64,000 nucleotides of DNA, from positions 1 to 64,000 of the forward strand of contig JAEYOR010000027.1 of NCBI GenBank assembly GCA_023411615.1. The letters are read 5' to 3'. This DNA is from Actinomycetes bacterium. Its GTDB lineage: Bacteria; Actinomycetota; Actinomycetes; Actinomycetales; Demequinaceae. The position numbers and the translations under genes were made by a program. Under the pieces are notes generated by a model. The model was given only the letters and a program-made list of their open reading frames with translations. It was not told where the DNA came from and made no database searches. Position 1 is the stretch's first letter; each line of letters opens with the position of its first letter. Positions 7,823 through 16,749 of the stretch are shown here, one piece after another.

Positions 7823-7849
7823 CGAGGCCTGTTGGGAATGGAGGGTGCG

Positions 7850-9274
7850 ATGGGCACCACCTTGGCCGAGAAACTGTGGCAGGACCACTTGGTTCGCAAG
7901 GGTGAGGACGGCGCGCCCGACCTCATCTACATCGACCTCCACATGTGTCATGAGGTGACGAGCCCGCAAGCCTTCGAGGGCCTGCGCCTGGCCGGTCGCC
8001 CCGTGCGTCGCCCGGACCTCACCATCGCCACCGAGGACCACAACACCCCCACGCTCAACATCGACCTGCCCATCGCCGATGAGACGAGCCGCATTCAGAT
8101 CAACACGCTTCGCAAGAACGCCGAGGAATTCGGCGTCCGCATCCACTCGCTGGGCGATGCGGATCAGGGCGTGGTGCACGTAGTGGGCCCCCAGCTCGGC
8201 CTCACGATGCCGGGCATGACGGTGGTGTGCGGTGACTCGCACACATCGACTCACGGAGCCTTCGGTGCGCTCGCCTTCGGCATCGGCACCTCCGAGGTGG
8301 AGCATGTGCTCGCCACTCAGACCCTGCCGCTCAAGCCGTTCAAAACGATGGCGATCAACGTCAACGGCGAGCTTCCTAAGGGCACCACGGCCAAGGACAT
8401 TATCCTCGCGATCATCGCGAAGATCGGCACTGGTGGCGGTCAGGGCTTCGTGCTCGAGTACCGCGGCGACGCCATCAAAAAGCTGTCGATGGAAGCACGC
8501 ATGACCATCTGCAACATGTCGATCGAGGCAGGTGCGCGCGCTGGCCTCATCGCCCCTGACGAGACCACTTTCGAGTACGTCAAGGGCCGCCCCCACGCCC
8601 CCGAGGGCCAGGACTGGGACGACGCTGTTGCCTACTGGAGCACGCTCGTCACCGACGCCGACGCCACCTTCGACGCAGAAGTTGATCTCAACGCGAGCGA
8701 CCTCGAGCCCTTTGTCACGTGGGGAACCAACCCGGGTCAAGGCCTGCCCCTCAGCGCGACTGTCCCCAACCCGGAGGACTTCGCGGACGAAACGGACCGC
8801 GAGGCCGCCGAGAACGCGCTCCGCTACATGGGCCTCACCCCCGGCACTCCGTTGCGCGAGATTGACATTGACACGGTGTTCCTTGGCTCATGCACCAACG
8901 GACGCATCGAGGACTTGCGTGCTGCGGCAGACATCATCAAGGGTCGCACCAAGGCTCCGAACACCCGCATGCTTGTGGTGCCTGGCTCGGCACGTGTGCG
9001 CCTTCAGGCCGAGGCAGAAGGTCTCGACAAGGTGTTCATCGACTTCGGTGCCGAGTGGCGCAACGCCGGCTGCTCGATGTGCCTTGGCATGAACCCGGAC
9101 CAGTTGAAGCCCGAGGAGCGTTCAGCGTCGACCTCGAACCGTAACTTTGAGGGCCGCCAGGGCAAGGGTGGCCGCACTCACCTCGTCTCGCCGCTGGTGG
9201 CTGCCGCCACCGCCGTCCGCGGCAAACTCTCAAGCCCCGACGACCTCGAAAACGCCACTGCGGCGCTCGTTTAA
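7850..9274 (+). CDS. leuC: 3-isopropylmalate dehydratase large subunit
   Basis: With LeuD this enzyme isomerises 2-isopropylmalate to 3-isopropylmalate in leucine synthesis. The 474-residue protein carries the three cysteines that ligate the [4Fe-4S] cluster: GSCTNG at residue 348 and CSMC at 408 and 411. The family motifs DLHMCHEVTSPQAFEGL and CGDSHTSTHGAFG are present. I chose ATG at 7850 because GGAGGG lies four bases upstream; ATG at 7838 would add four residues. leuD follows 12 bases downstream, and the IclR-type regulator is divergent. Confidence 0.97.
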   Translation: MGTTLAEKLWQDHLVRKGEDGAPDLIYIDLHMCHEVTSPQAFEGLRLAGRPVRRPDLTIATEDHNTPTLNIDLPIADETSRIQINTLRKNAEEFGVRIHSLGDADQGVVHVVGPQLGLTMPGMTVVCGDSHTSTHGAFGALAFGIGTSEVEHVLATQTLPLKPFKTMAINVNGELPKGTTAKDIILAIIAKIGTGGGQGFVLEYRGDAIKKLSMEARMTICNMSIEAGARAGLIAPDETTFEYVKGRPHAPEGQDWDDAVAYWSTLVTDADATFDAEVDLNASDLEPFVTWGTNPGQGLPLSATVPNPEDFADETDREAAENALRYMGLTPGTPLREIDIDTVFLGSCTNGRIEDLRAAADIIKGRTKAPNTRMLVVPGSARVRLQAEAEGLDKVFIDFGAEWRNAGCSMCLGMNPDQLKPEERSASTSNRNFEGRQGKGGRTHLVSPLVAAATAVRGKLSSPDDLENATAALV

Positions 9275-9286
9275 GGAGCGGAAGCC

Positions 9287-9925
9287 ATGGAAAAGTTCAC
9301 GACCCACACTGGCGTCGGCGTTCCGCTGCGCCGATCGAACGTCGACACCGACCAGATCATCCCCGCTGTCTATCTCAAGCGCGTCACCAAGACGGGCTTT
9401 GACGACGCGCTGTTCGCCGCCTGGCGTGGCGACGCCGACTTCATCCTCAACCAGCCGGCGTACACGAACGGTTCAGTGCTCGTTGCAGGTCCCGACTTTG
9501 GCACGGGCTCCTCGCGCGAGCACGCCGTGTGGGCGCTCAAGGACTATGGCTTCAAAGTTGTCATCGCGAGTCGCTTCGCTGACATCTTCCGTGGCAACTC
9601 CGGCAAGCAGGGATTGCTCACCGCGGTCGTCAGCCAGGAGAACGTCGAGTTGCTGTGGAAGCTTCTCGAGACCGAGCCGGGCAAGGAGATCACCGTCTCA
9701 CTTGAGGATCGCACGATCGCATGCGGCGAACTCGTCGTGAGCTTTGAGATCGACGATTACGTTCGCTGGCGTCTCATGGAGGGCCTGGACGACATCGGCC
9801 TCACGTTGCAGCACGAAGAGGACATCACGGCCTTCGAAGCCACGCGCGAGAAGTGGCGTCCCAAGACGCTTCCGGCGAAGACTGAGCCGAAGCAAACCGT
9901 CGTGGCGGCACGCCCGGCCGAGTAA
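9287..9925 (+). CDS. leuD: 3-isopropylmalate dehydratase small subunit
   Basis: The 212-residue swivel-domain subunit pairs with LeuC. The N-terminus VPLRRSNVDTDQIIPAVYL, the substrate-binding motif GPDFGTGSSREHA and GNSGKQGLL are diagnostic. The start ATG at 9287 is preceded by AGGAGCGGAAGCC. The C-terminal 25 residues (after REKWRPKTLP) are a non-conserved tail. A hairpin follows the stop. Confidence 0.97.
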   Translation: MEKFTTHTGVGVPLRRSNVDTDQIIPAVYLKRVTKTGFDDALFAAWRGDADFILNQPAYTNGSVLVAGPDFGTGSSREHAVWALKDYGFKVVIASRFADIFRGNSGKQGLLTAVVSQENVELLWKLLETEPGKEITVSLEDRTIACGELVVSFEIDDYVRWRLMEGLDDIGLTLQHEEDITAFEATREKWRPKTLPAKTEPKQTVVAARPAE

Positions 9926-9941
9926 GCCGATGCCGACATTG

Positions 9942-9962
9942 CTCCTCGGCCGTGCCGAGGAG
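9942..9962. terminator. Bidirectional hairpin between leuD and a convergent gene
   Basis: CTCCTCGGC-CGT-GCCGAGGAG is a perfect nine-base-pair stem lying between the leuD stop (9925) and the stop of the minus-strand gene (9963). The T-run is weak on both sides. Confidence 0.55.
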
Positions 9963-11432
9963 TTACTCGGCAGGCGGGGGTGGCGCCGCGTCCGTGTGGA
10001 AGGCGCGCCAGTAGTCGGCGCGATCGATGTGATCGCCATCGTTGCGGCCGTGGATGATCGGGCTGCGCGTGTTGACGGTCCGGGTACGGAAGACGTCATC
10101 GACAGTGCAGCGGGTTGGCTCATAACGGACCTCGTATTCAGTGAGGTACCTAGCCTGGGAATTGCGGTGTCGTTCGACGAGTTTGCGCTTGTGAAGGAGA
10201 GCCACTGTGGTGCCGGTCGCGATTGCGGCGACACCCAGTCCGACTGGGAAGAAGGAGATCTGCAGTCCATTAGCGCCGGCGGTGGCGATGATGGGGATGG
10301 GCGCAAGAAACAACGGCAACGCGATCGAGGCGATTCCCCAGCCGCGCAGATTGGCGGACCGCTTGACTCGCGCCATGTTCATCGGCAGCGAGCCCTGAGT
10401 TTCGCCGGAGCGTCCATTGACGGCGATGTAGTGCATCATCGTGCCCTGCGGAGTGGACTCGTAGTATGCGTAGAGCCACACGGGCAAGAGCGCAGTGAGC
10501 CACCGCGTGCCGCTCACCTCCACCTGCTCTGCTTCCCACCGAACGCCGCCCGTGTAGCCGTGAATTGTCTGGCTCACGTACCCGCGCGCAATCGTCGCGA
10601 AGTGATCGGCCGCGTAACTCATTGCGTCGTCCACGCTGAGATCGCGTTTCTCGAAGGTTGTGCCCGCAGTGAGGTAATGGGCGTTGAAGCGCACCGCGTT
10701 CTCGATGTCGAAAGGCTGGATTGCGTTAAGAATGTTTGTGGTCGACACGGCGCTGTAGATGCGCGTGCGTGTCGACCGTGCCTCGATCGCCAGGTCATCG
10801 ACGAGGAGATCGGCTTCCCGCATCACATCGTATTCATTCGAGTAGTACTCATACGTGGACTTGCCAACGCGACGCCGGCCCTCCTGGACCCACCCCGTAC
10901 CCTCAAGGCGCACGGTTACCCGGCCGTCGACCACAAGGTACGGCAAGTACACAGCGTGCAATGTGGCTTGAGAAAAGTCGCGGACAAAGGCCTCATCCAC
11001 ATGGCTGCCCCGTTCGCTCACGTAGGCACGCATCCGATGGAGCGCATCATCATGGGTGATGTGGAACGGCAGGATCGCATCGGGCACGGCGCCCGATTCC
11101 ACCTCATTGCTCATCGACAAGACGTGACGGCACCAGTGGCACGTGGCGCTCAAGGTCTTTTCAGTGTTGAGCGTGACCTCCGCGCCGCAACCCGAGCATT
11201 TGAGCGTCACGAGCGCGTGGGTGTCGATGTCCGCAGCACCGTCAAGGGTGGTGGTGCCAGTGAGGTTCGCAATGCTCTCGCTCAGGCGCAGTTCCTTCGC
11301 AATGACAGCGGTGTTCCAGCGATACCGGCAGAAGGTGCACGTGAGCCACGAGCCATCGAAGGTGGCATCGCTCGCGCCACACTTGAGGCAGCGGTCGACC
11401 GCGTTGTGCGCGATGCCGGCATCGGTGTCCAC
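9963..11432 (-). CDS. Zinc-ribbon membrane protein of unknown function
   Basis: The 489-residue protein begins with two zinc ribbons: CLKCGASD...CTFCRY and CSGCGAEV...CHWCRH, each with two C-x2-C pairs. A long soluble region follows (residues about 110-370), then two hydrophobic segments (GWGIASIALPLFLAPIPIIA and FFPVGLGVAAIATGTTVALL) and a charged C-terminal tail. Similar proteins in actinobacteria are annotated only as TFIIB-type zinc-ribbon proteins. The function is unknown; nucleic-acid binding or a structural zinc site are possible. It converges on leuD and is divergent from the MATE gene. Confidence 0.72.
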   Translation of the reverse strand: MDTDAGIAHNAVDRCLKCGASDATFDGSWLTCTFCRYRWNTAVIAKELRLSESIANLTGTTTLDGAADIDTHALVTLKCSGCGAEVTLNTEKTLSATCHWCRHVLSMSNEVESGAVPDAILPFHITHDDALHRMRAYVSERGSHVDEAFVRDFSQATLHAVYLPYLVVDGRVTVRLEGTGWVQEGRRRVGKSTYEYYSNEYDVMREADLLVDDLAIEARSTRTRIYSAVSTTNILNAIQPFDIENAVRFNAHYLTAGTTFEKRDLSVDDAMSYAADHFATIARGYVSQTIHGYTGGVRWEAEQVEVSGTRWLTALLPVWLYAYYESTPQGTMMHYIAVNGRSGETQGSLPMNMARVKRSANLRGWGIASIALPLFLAPIPIIATAGANGLQISFFPVGLGVAAIATGTTVALLHKRKLVERHRNSQARYLTEYEVRYEPTRCTVDDVFRTRTVNTRSPIIHGRNDGDHIDRADYWRAFHTDAAPPPPAE

Positions 11433-11536
11433 TGGCTCCCCCTCAGGTCTTTGTGCTTTGACGGGCTCACTTTACCGATGAGAAGTCAAGGATCAATGGC
11501 GTCGGTGTCGACGAGCGAGCGAGGGAGGTGGCACAC

Positions 11537-12895
11537 ATGACCGCACGCTCCCGTTGGTCGAGACTTCCTCACACTCAGGCCCGTCGACTCGCCATTCCGG
11601 CAATCGCCTCCAATATCGCGGTACCTCTCGTTGGCCTGACTGATACCGCACTCCTCGGTCATTTCTCCGACGCTGTAGGACTGGGCGCGGTCGGTTTGGG
11701 TTCTGCTGTCATTGCGACGGTGTTCTGGGCCTTTGCCTTCTTGCGCCCCGGCACCACGTCATTGGTGGGAAGGGCCTTTGGCGCAGGCCGTGAGGGCGAC
11801 GCACTCCGGCACCTGCAGCGTGCGCTTGCGCTCGCGGCGGCGCTCGGGACGTTGTGGCTTGCACTCCAGTGGTTCATCGTCCCGCTCGTGGTCCGCCTCC
11901 TCTCTCACGGCGCTGCGGCAGGCCCCGTCGCCACCGACTACGCCCTCATCCGTGGGCTGTCCCTGCCGGCCGTGCTCCTTACTCTTGCCAGCGTCGGCTT
12001 CTTTATTGGCCGCCAGAACACCCGAACCCCACTCGTCATTGCCGCCACGGTGGCGGGCACCAACGTGGTGGGCGACGTCATCGCGGTGGCGATTCTCGAT
12101 CATGGAGCGGTCGGCGCGGCGTGGGCGACGTTCGTGGCGGAATGGCTCGGCGCTGCGCTCGCGATCATCCTGGTGCGCCGCAGCATCGGTGCGGATGGGT
12201 GGGCAGCACTCATGCAGTGGCGCCACCCCGCGATGCGAACCGGCTGGCGAGAGCTTGCCTCAATGAACTCGCACCTTGTTTTGCGCTCAGGTTTGCTCAT
12301 GGGCGCGATCACGGTGGTGGCCTCAATCGGCTCCCGATTTGGTGACCATGCGCTTGCTGCCAACGCGATCATGCTGCAGATGATGTACCTCGCCTCATAC
12401 GCCCTCGACGGTTACGCGACGGCGGCGGAGACGATGGCAGCGTCCGCGATCGGCGCGCGTGAGGTGTCAAGCTTCCATCGCGCGAACCTCGCCTCATCAG
12501 CGGCAGCGACGGTCATCGCCATTGTCATGACGGCCGCGTTCTGGGCTGGCCGTGAACCGATCCTCGCCACGCTGACAAGCATCCCCGAGGTTGCTGACGT
12601 TGCGCGAGACACCTGGTGGGCCGTGGTTGCGCTGCCGATTGTGTCCGGCGCAGCGTGGATGCTCGACGGAGTCTTCCTCGGCACGGGTCGCTCGCGCGAC
12701 ATGATGTGGTCGATGGCGCTGAGTGTGCTCATCGTCTTCGCCGCGCTCGTCGGAATCCCGCTCGCTGTGGGCGCCTTCACCAACGCCTGGCTGTGGAGCG
12801 CCTTCCTCGCAATGAACGTGACGCGCGCCCTCACGCTCGGGTGGCAATACATCCGCATCACGCGTACATCGAGGTGGCTTGCGGAAATGTCCTGA
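11537..12895 (+). CDS. MATE-family efflux transporter (DinF-like)
   Basis: About 452 residues with twelve predicted hydrophobic helices. The start LAIPAIASNIAVPLVGLTDTALLGH and FLRPGTTSLVGRAFGAG are typical of the DinF branch of MATE exporters, which use Na+ or H+ gradients to extrude drugs or metabolites. ATG at 11537 was chosen over GTG at 11528 because GGGAGG sits eight bases before it. The substrate cannot be told. The CPBP-like gene follows 23 bases after its stop. Confidence 0.9.
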   Translation: MTARSRWSRLPHTQARRLAIPAIASNIAVPLVGLTDTALLGHFSDAVGLGAVGLGSAVIATVFWAFAFLRPGTTSLVGRAFGAGREGDALRHLQRALALAAALGTLWLALQWFIVPLVVRLLSHGAAAGPVATDYALIRGLSLPAVLLTLASVGFFIGRQNTRTPLVIAATVAGTNVVGDVIAVAILDHGAVGAAWATFVAEWLGAALAIILVRRSIGADGWAALMQWRHPAMRTGWRELASMNSHLVLRSGLLMGAITVVASIGSRFGDHALAANAIMLQMMYLASYALDGYATAAETMAASAIGAREVSSFHRANLASSAAATVIAIVMTAAFWAGREPILATLTSIPEVADVARDTWWAVVALPIVSGAAWMLDGVFLGTGRSRDMMWSMALSVLIVFAALVGIPLAVGAFTNAWLWSAFLAMNVTRALTLGWQYIRITRTSRWLAEMS

Positions 12896-12918
12896 GCGCC
12901 GGGCGCATTGAGAAACAC

Positions 12919-13767
12919 ATGAGCCACAGTGCACAGGCGGCCGACGCTCCGCTCGCCGTGCCTTTGTCACGGCCAGGGGCGCTCGGTGCTCTTGCCGCGA
13001 TCTTGGTGTGCGGGGCGGCGATTTTGCTCTTTGCAGTTCACGCGCGGCCGTGGGGTTACGTGCCGCTCGTCGCGGGGGTCGCACTTGCGTGGCTGGTCAA
13101 TACGGCACTCGCACGGGACTTGTCACTCATCGCGCTCGGCCAGGTGCTCATCTCGTCCATCTCTCTCAAGGCCGATCTCAGCGCCATGGGAATGGCACGT
13201 TTCGCGCTCGCCTTGGGACTCGCGGTGCTCGTGCCCGTTGTGCTCGCCCGCGTGCTGTTCAACGACCGCGAGGTGACGTTTCGCTGGCGGGGAGGGTGGC
13301 CGTGGACGCGCGCCCAATGGCTCTACATCGGCGTCGTGCTTGCCGCCGCCTACCTGATCCTGCCGTACTACTTCATTTCCTCGGGGGTGTACCGCAACTG
13401 GCCCGAGATCACGGGGAACGACGAGATTGCCCGCTTATTCATCGGCGTTAATGCCGTGGGTATTTGGGATGAGCTTTTCTTCATCGCCACGGTGTTTGTC
13501 CTGCTGCGACGCCACTTTCCGGTGTGGGCGGCAAATCTCCTCCAGGCAACGGTCTTCGTGTCCTTCCTCTGGGAGCTCGGCTACCGCGAATGGGGGCCGC
13601 TGCTCACCATCCCCTTTGCGCTCATCCAAGGATGGCTCTACTCGCGGGCCAAGACCTTGCCCTACGTCATCACCGTTCACCTCCTCTTTGACGCCGCAGT
13701 CTTTATGGTGCTCGTCCACGCCCACCATCCCGAGTTGTTCGACATTTTTGTCACAGCGCCCTCATGA
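12919..13767 (+). CDS. CPBP-like membrane protein with degenerate protease motifs
   Basis: About 282 residues with roughly eight hydrophobic helices. The C-terminal half aligns with CPBP (CaaX-protease/bacteriocin-processing) proteins: WDELFFIATVF in place of the usual EExxxR, FVSFLWELGY in place of FxxxH, and HLLFDA matching the last H-x3-D/N motif. The second glutamate is present, but the first glutamate, arginine and second histidine appear missing, so proteolytic activity is doubtful. The start is ATG at 12919 with no strong ribosome-binding site. It may be co-transcribed with the MATE gene. Confidence 0.65.
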   Translation: MSHSAQAADAPLAVPLSRPGALGALAAILVCGAAILLFAVHARPWGYVPLVAGVALAWLVNTALARDLSLIALGQVLISSISLKADLSAMGMARFALALGLAVLVPVVLARVLFNDREVTFRWRGGWPWTRAQWLYIGVVLAAAYLILPYYFISSGVYRNWPEITGNDEIARLFIGVNAVGIWDELFFIATVFVLLRRHFPVWAANLLQATVFVSFLWELGYREWGPLLTIPFALIQGWLYSRAKTLPYVITVHLLFDAAVFMVLVHAHHPELFDIFVTAPS

Positions 13768-13807
13768 GCCCTTGGTGCCCGCGAGCGTTTCGGGTCATGC
13801 TGAGGCC

Positions 13808-14470
13808 ATGACAATCGACGTCTCGATCCCGCCCAGTCTTCTCGCTGGTCTCACTGCCCGCGCTGCGAGTGGGAGGGTCATCCTCGGCATCGCGGGGCCG
13901 CCCGGTTCCGGCAAAACGACGCTCGCACACGCGGTGGTCAGGGCTCTCGCCGCAGATGTGCCCCCGATCACGGCCGTCCACGTGCCGCAGGACGGATACC
14001 ACTTGCCCAACGCGGAACTCGATCGTTTGGGTTTGCGCGACCGCAAGGGCACACCCGAGACCTTCGATGCCGGCGCCTTTGCTACCCTCCTCCACGGCTT
14101 GCGCGACAACCCAAACACCGACGCCGTGGCGCCTGACTACGACCGCACCCTCCACGAACCGGTACCGGCACGCATTGCCATCCCAGCGGCGGCGCGAGTC
14201 ATCATCGCCGACGGCCTCTACGTCGCCCACGACGAGGGGGAGTGGGCGCGAGTGAGCGACGCACTCGACGTGGTGTGGTGGCTCGATGTGCCGTGGGACC
14301 TCGCTCGTGAGCGGCTGGTGGCGCGCCACGTGGCTGGCGGGCGCGCGCCAGATGACGCCGCAGCGTGGGCCGATCGCGTCGATGCGACCACAACCGCGCT
14401 CGTCGCGAGCGGCCGGGAAAGGGCCGACGCTGTCCTCACCTGGCGTGACCGGGCGTGGGAGATCGCTTAA
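13808..14470 (+). CDS. P-loop nucleoside/nucleotide-kinase-like protein
   Basis: The 220-residue protein has a Walker A (GPPGSGKTT, residues about 30-38), the PRK/uridine-kinase-like segment VPQDGYHLPN, and the lid-like region LVARHVAGGRAPDDAAAW. It resembles the YFH7/uridine kinase-type phosphoribulokinase-like group often annotated as nucleoside/nucleotide kinase family protein. It phosphorylates a small sugar or nucleoside, but the substrate is unknown. ATG at 13808 directly follows a short spacer after the CPBP-like gene. The stop overlaps that of the convergent PfkB-family gene. Confidence 0.75.
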   Translation: MTIDVSIPPSLLAGLTARAASGRVILGIAGPPGSGKTTLAHAVVRALAADVPPITAVHVPQDGYHLPNAELDRLGLRDRKGTPETFDAGAFATLLHGLRDNPNTDAVAPDYDRTLHEPVPARIAIPAAARVIIADGLYVAHDEGEWARVSDALDVVWWLDVPWDLARERLVARHVAGGRAPDDAAAWADRVDATTTALVASGRERADAVLTWRDRAWEIA

Positions 14471-15363
14471 CTGGTGCCGCGTGGTGGCGCGCTGAGCCAG
14501 GCGCGGGTGCCAAAACTTCCAAGTGAAGAGCCAGCCACCTGGGCCGAGAACGCAAGATCCTCGGCGAGTCGAGCGTCGGCCGCGCCCAAGGAGGCGATGC
14601 GCCACGTGAAGGCGCCGTGGAAGAAGTCGCCCGCGCCCAATGTGTCGACAACGCGGACAGTCGGCACCTCCACCTCGCCGCTCGTGCTTGGGCTGCGGAA
14701 GAGGATGCTGTGGGAACCGCGCGTGATGACCGAGGTGTGGACGCCGCGGGCAGCGAGGTAATCAAATACGTCCTCCGGGGCGGTGCGAGCACCGGCTGGT
14801 GCAAAGTCGGCGGAGACGATCGCGATATCCGCCATCCGCACCACCTCATCCGTGTAGTGCTTGACGCTGCCCGCGTCGAGAATGACGGGGATCCCGCGCT
14901 CGCGAGCGGCCGCCGCGATGGGAGCGGCGATAGCGCGAAAGTACCCGTCAATGAGGACAGCGCCAACCCCGTCAAGCGAGGGAACGTGCGTGGGCGCGGG
15001 ATTTGCGGCGGTCGCCGTGCCGGTGGGAGAGATGACCGCGCGATCTCCTGTCGAGTGGGTGACGAGGATCGAGGCAGTGATGGGTGGTCCCGAATACTCG
15101 GCGGCAATGTCCAACTCGACCCCGCACTTAGCGAGATCCCGCACGATCGGCTCGGTAAGGGCGTGCTCGGGAAGAGCCGTTGTGAGCGTCGGCCGCCCGC
15201 CAAGGTGCGCACATGCCACCGCCGCGTTGGCGGCAGGCCCACCCGCCACGACAAGGAAGTCACGTGCCGCGACCTTCTCATTTGACGAGGGCACGCGCTC
15301 CACCGACTGAATGATGTCGAGCGTCGTGAGGCCTGCAAACACGGCACGAGTCATGCCGCGCAT
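14467..15363 (-). CDS. PfkB-family carbohydrate/ribokinase-like kinase
   Basis: The 298-residue protein shows the PfkB signature at both ends: VVAGGPAANAAVACAHLGG near the N-terminus and DTLGAGDFFHGAF near the C-terminus, with the catalytic Asp in GAGD. Members phosphorylate sugars, nucleosides or related alcohols; the substrate cannot be deduced. The start may be ATG at 15363 or 15354. The neighbouring gene is another small-molecule kinase, which may hint at a shared pathway. Confidence 0.85.
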   Translation of the reverse strand: MRGMTRAVFAGLTTLDIIQSVERVPSSNEKVAARDFLVVAGGPAANAAVACAHLGGRPTLTTALPEHALTEPIVRDLAKCGVELDIAAEYSGPPITASILVTHSTGDRAVISPTGTATAANPAPTHVPSLDGVGAVLIDGYFRAIAAPIAAAARERGIPVILDAGSVKHYTDEVVRMADIAIVSADFAPAGARTAPEDVFDYLAARGVHTSVITRGSHSILFRSPSTSGEVEVPTVRVVDTLGAGDFFHGAFTWRIASLGAADARLAEDLAFSAQVAGSSLGSFGTRAWLSAPPRGTS

Positions 15364-15400
15364 GCTACTCGCGGGTGTTCACTGACGGCGTGCAGGTGTA

Positions 15401-15429
15401 TTCGACAGCAAGGGATAAGGCACGATAGT
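15401..15429 (+). promoter_or_regulatory. Possible murA promoter giving a near-leaderless transcript
   Basis: TTCGAC and GATAGT are separated by 17 bases. The -10 ends five bases before the murA ATG, so transcription would start at or next to the start codon. Leaderless mRNAs are common in actinobacteria. Confidence 0.4.
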
Positions 15430-15433
15430 TCTC

Positions 15434-16747
15434 ATGACGGACTCTCTGCGCGTGCATGGCGGACGTCCACTAACGGGTGAGATCACCGTGCGTGGCGCCA
15501 AGAACTTCGTTTCGAAGGCAATGGTGGCCGCTCTACTCGGCTCCACTCCGTCAACTTTGCGCAACGTTCCAGACATTCGCGACGTCAACGTCGTCTCGTC
15601 CCTGTTGCGGCTCCACGGCGCCGAGGTTGTGTACGACGTCGACTCGGGCGTTCTCACCATGGACACTACGACGCTGTCCCCGGCAGACGCTGTCGACATC
15701 GCGGAGCACGCCGGTTCCTCCCGTATCCCGATTCTCTTGTGCGGCCCGCTGTTGCACCGCTTGGGCGAGGCGGTGATCCCCGACCTCGGGGGATGCCGCA
15801 TTGGGGATCGCCCCATTGACTTCCACCTTGAGATCCTCAAGAAGTTTGGCGCCGTGGTGAAGGAGGCCTCAGATGGCCTTCACCTCACCGCACCGAACGG
15901 GCTCAAGGGCATTCGCCATGAGCTCTCCTATCCATCCGTTGGCGCGACGGAGCAATTGCTTCTCACTGCCGTGTTGGCCGAGGGCATCACCACTCTGCAG
16001 AACGCCGCGGTGGAGCCGGAGATCAAGGACCTCATCGACACCCTGCAAAAAATGGGCGCCATCATCTCGGTGGACACGGATCGCTCGATCACCATCGAAG
16101 GGGTCAAGCGCCTGCGCGGCTACGACCATTTCTCGCTCACCGACCGCATCGAGGTGGGGTCATGGGCAGCGGCTGCGCTCGCGACGAAGGGTGACATCTT
16201 TGTCCACGGCGCTCAGCAGCGTCACATGGGCATGTTCCTCAACGTGTTCCGGAAGGTTGGCGGCGAGTTCGAGGTGGTGAAGGACGGCATTCGCTTCTAT
16301 CACCCAGGCGGCGACCTCACGTCGATTGCCTTGCAAACAGACGTCCACCCCGGCTTCATGACCGACTGGCAACAGCCGATGGTTGTCGCGCTCACCCAGG
16401 CCAAGGGTCTCAGCATTGTCCACGAGACGGTGTACGAGAACCGCTTTGGCTTCACCGCGGCGCTCGTCAAGATGGGGGCGAACGTTCAGTTGTACCGCGA
16501 GTGCCTGGGCGACAAGCACTGCCGCTTTGGTCAGCGCAACTTCAAGCACTCCGCCGTGGTTTCCGGCCCGACGCCGCTCAAGGCAGCGGACATCGAGGTT
16601 CCCGATTTGCGCGGCGGCTTCTCGCACCTCATTGCGGCGCTGGCAGCCGAGGGCACGTCCACGGTGACGGGGATTGGCATCATTGACCGCGGATATGAAG
16701 ACTTCCGCGGCAAGCTTGCCGCTCTCGGTGCGAACGTCGAGGACTGA
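15434..16747 (+). CDS. murA: UDP-N-acetylglucosamine 1-carboxyvinyltransferase family protein
   Basis: MurA transfers enolpyruvate from PEP to UDP-GlcNAc, the first committed step of peptidoglycan synthesis. The 437-residue protein has GAKN with Lys23 and Asn24, and the active-site loop GGCRIGDRPIDFH with Cys121, the fosfomycin-reactive cysteine. DLRGGF near the end holds the conserved arginine. The segment around residues 330-375 (YENRFGF, RECLGDKHCRFGQR) is more divergent than in canonical MurA, so it may be the second actinobacterial paralogue. It leads into plsC three bases downstream. Confidence 0.88.
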   Translation: MTDSLRVHGGRPLTGEITVRGAKNFVSKAMVAALLGSTPSTLRNVPDIRDVNVVSSLLRLHGAEVVYDVDSGVLTMDTTTLSPADAVDIAEHAGSSRIPILLCGPLLHRLGEAVIPDLGGCRIGDRPIDFHLEILKKFGAVVKEASDGLHLTAPNGLKGIRHELSYPSVGATEQLLLTAVLAEGITTLQNAAVEPEIKDLIDTLQKMGAIISVDTDRSITIEGVKRLRGYDHFSLTDRIEVGSWAAAALATKGDIFVHGAQQRHMGMFLNVFRKVGGEFEVVKDGIRFYHPGGDLTSIALQTDVHPGFMTDWQQPMVVALTQAKGLSIVHETVYENRFGFTAALVKMGANVQLYRECLGDKHCRFGQRNFKHSAVVSGPTPLKAADIEVPDLRGGFSHLIAALAAEGTSTVTGIGIIDRGYEDFRGKLAALGANVED

Positions 16748-16749
16748 GG

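Noticed and set aside
9744..11540. Long open frame on the plus strand opposite the zinc-ribbon gene
   Set aside because: It is antisense to a protein with clear zinc-ribbon and membrane motifs, and its composition is that of a high-G+C shadow frame.
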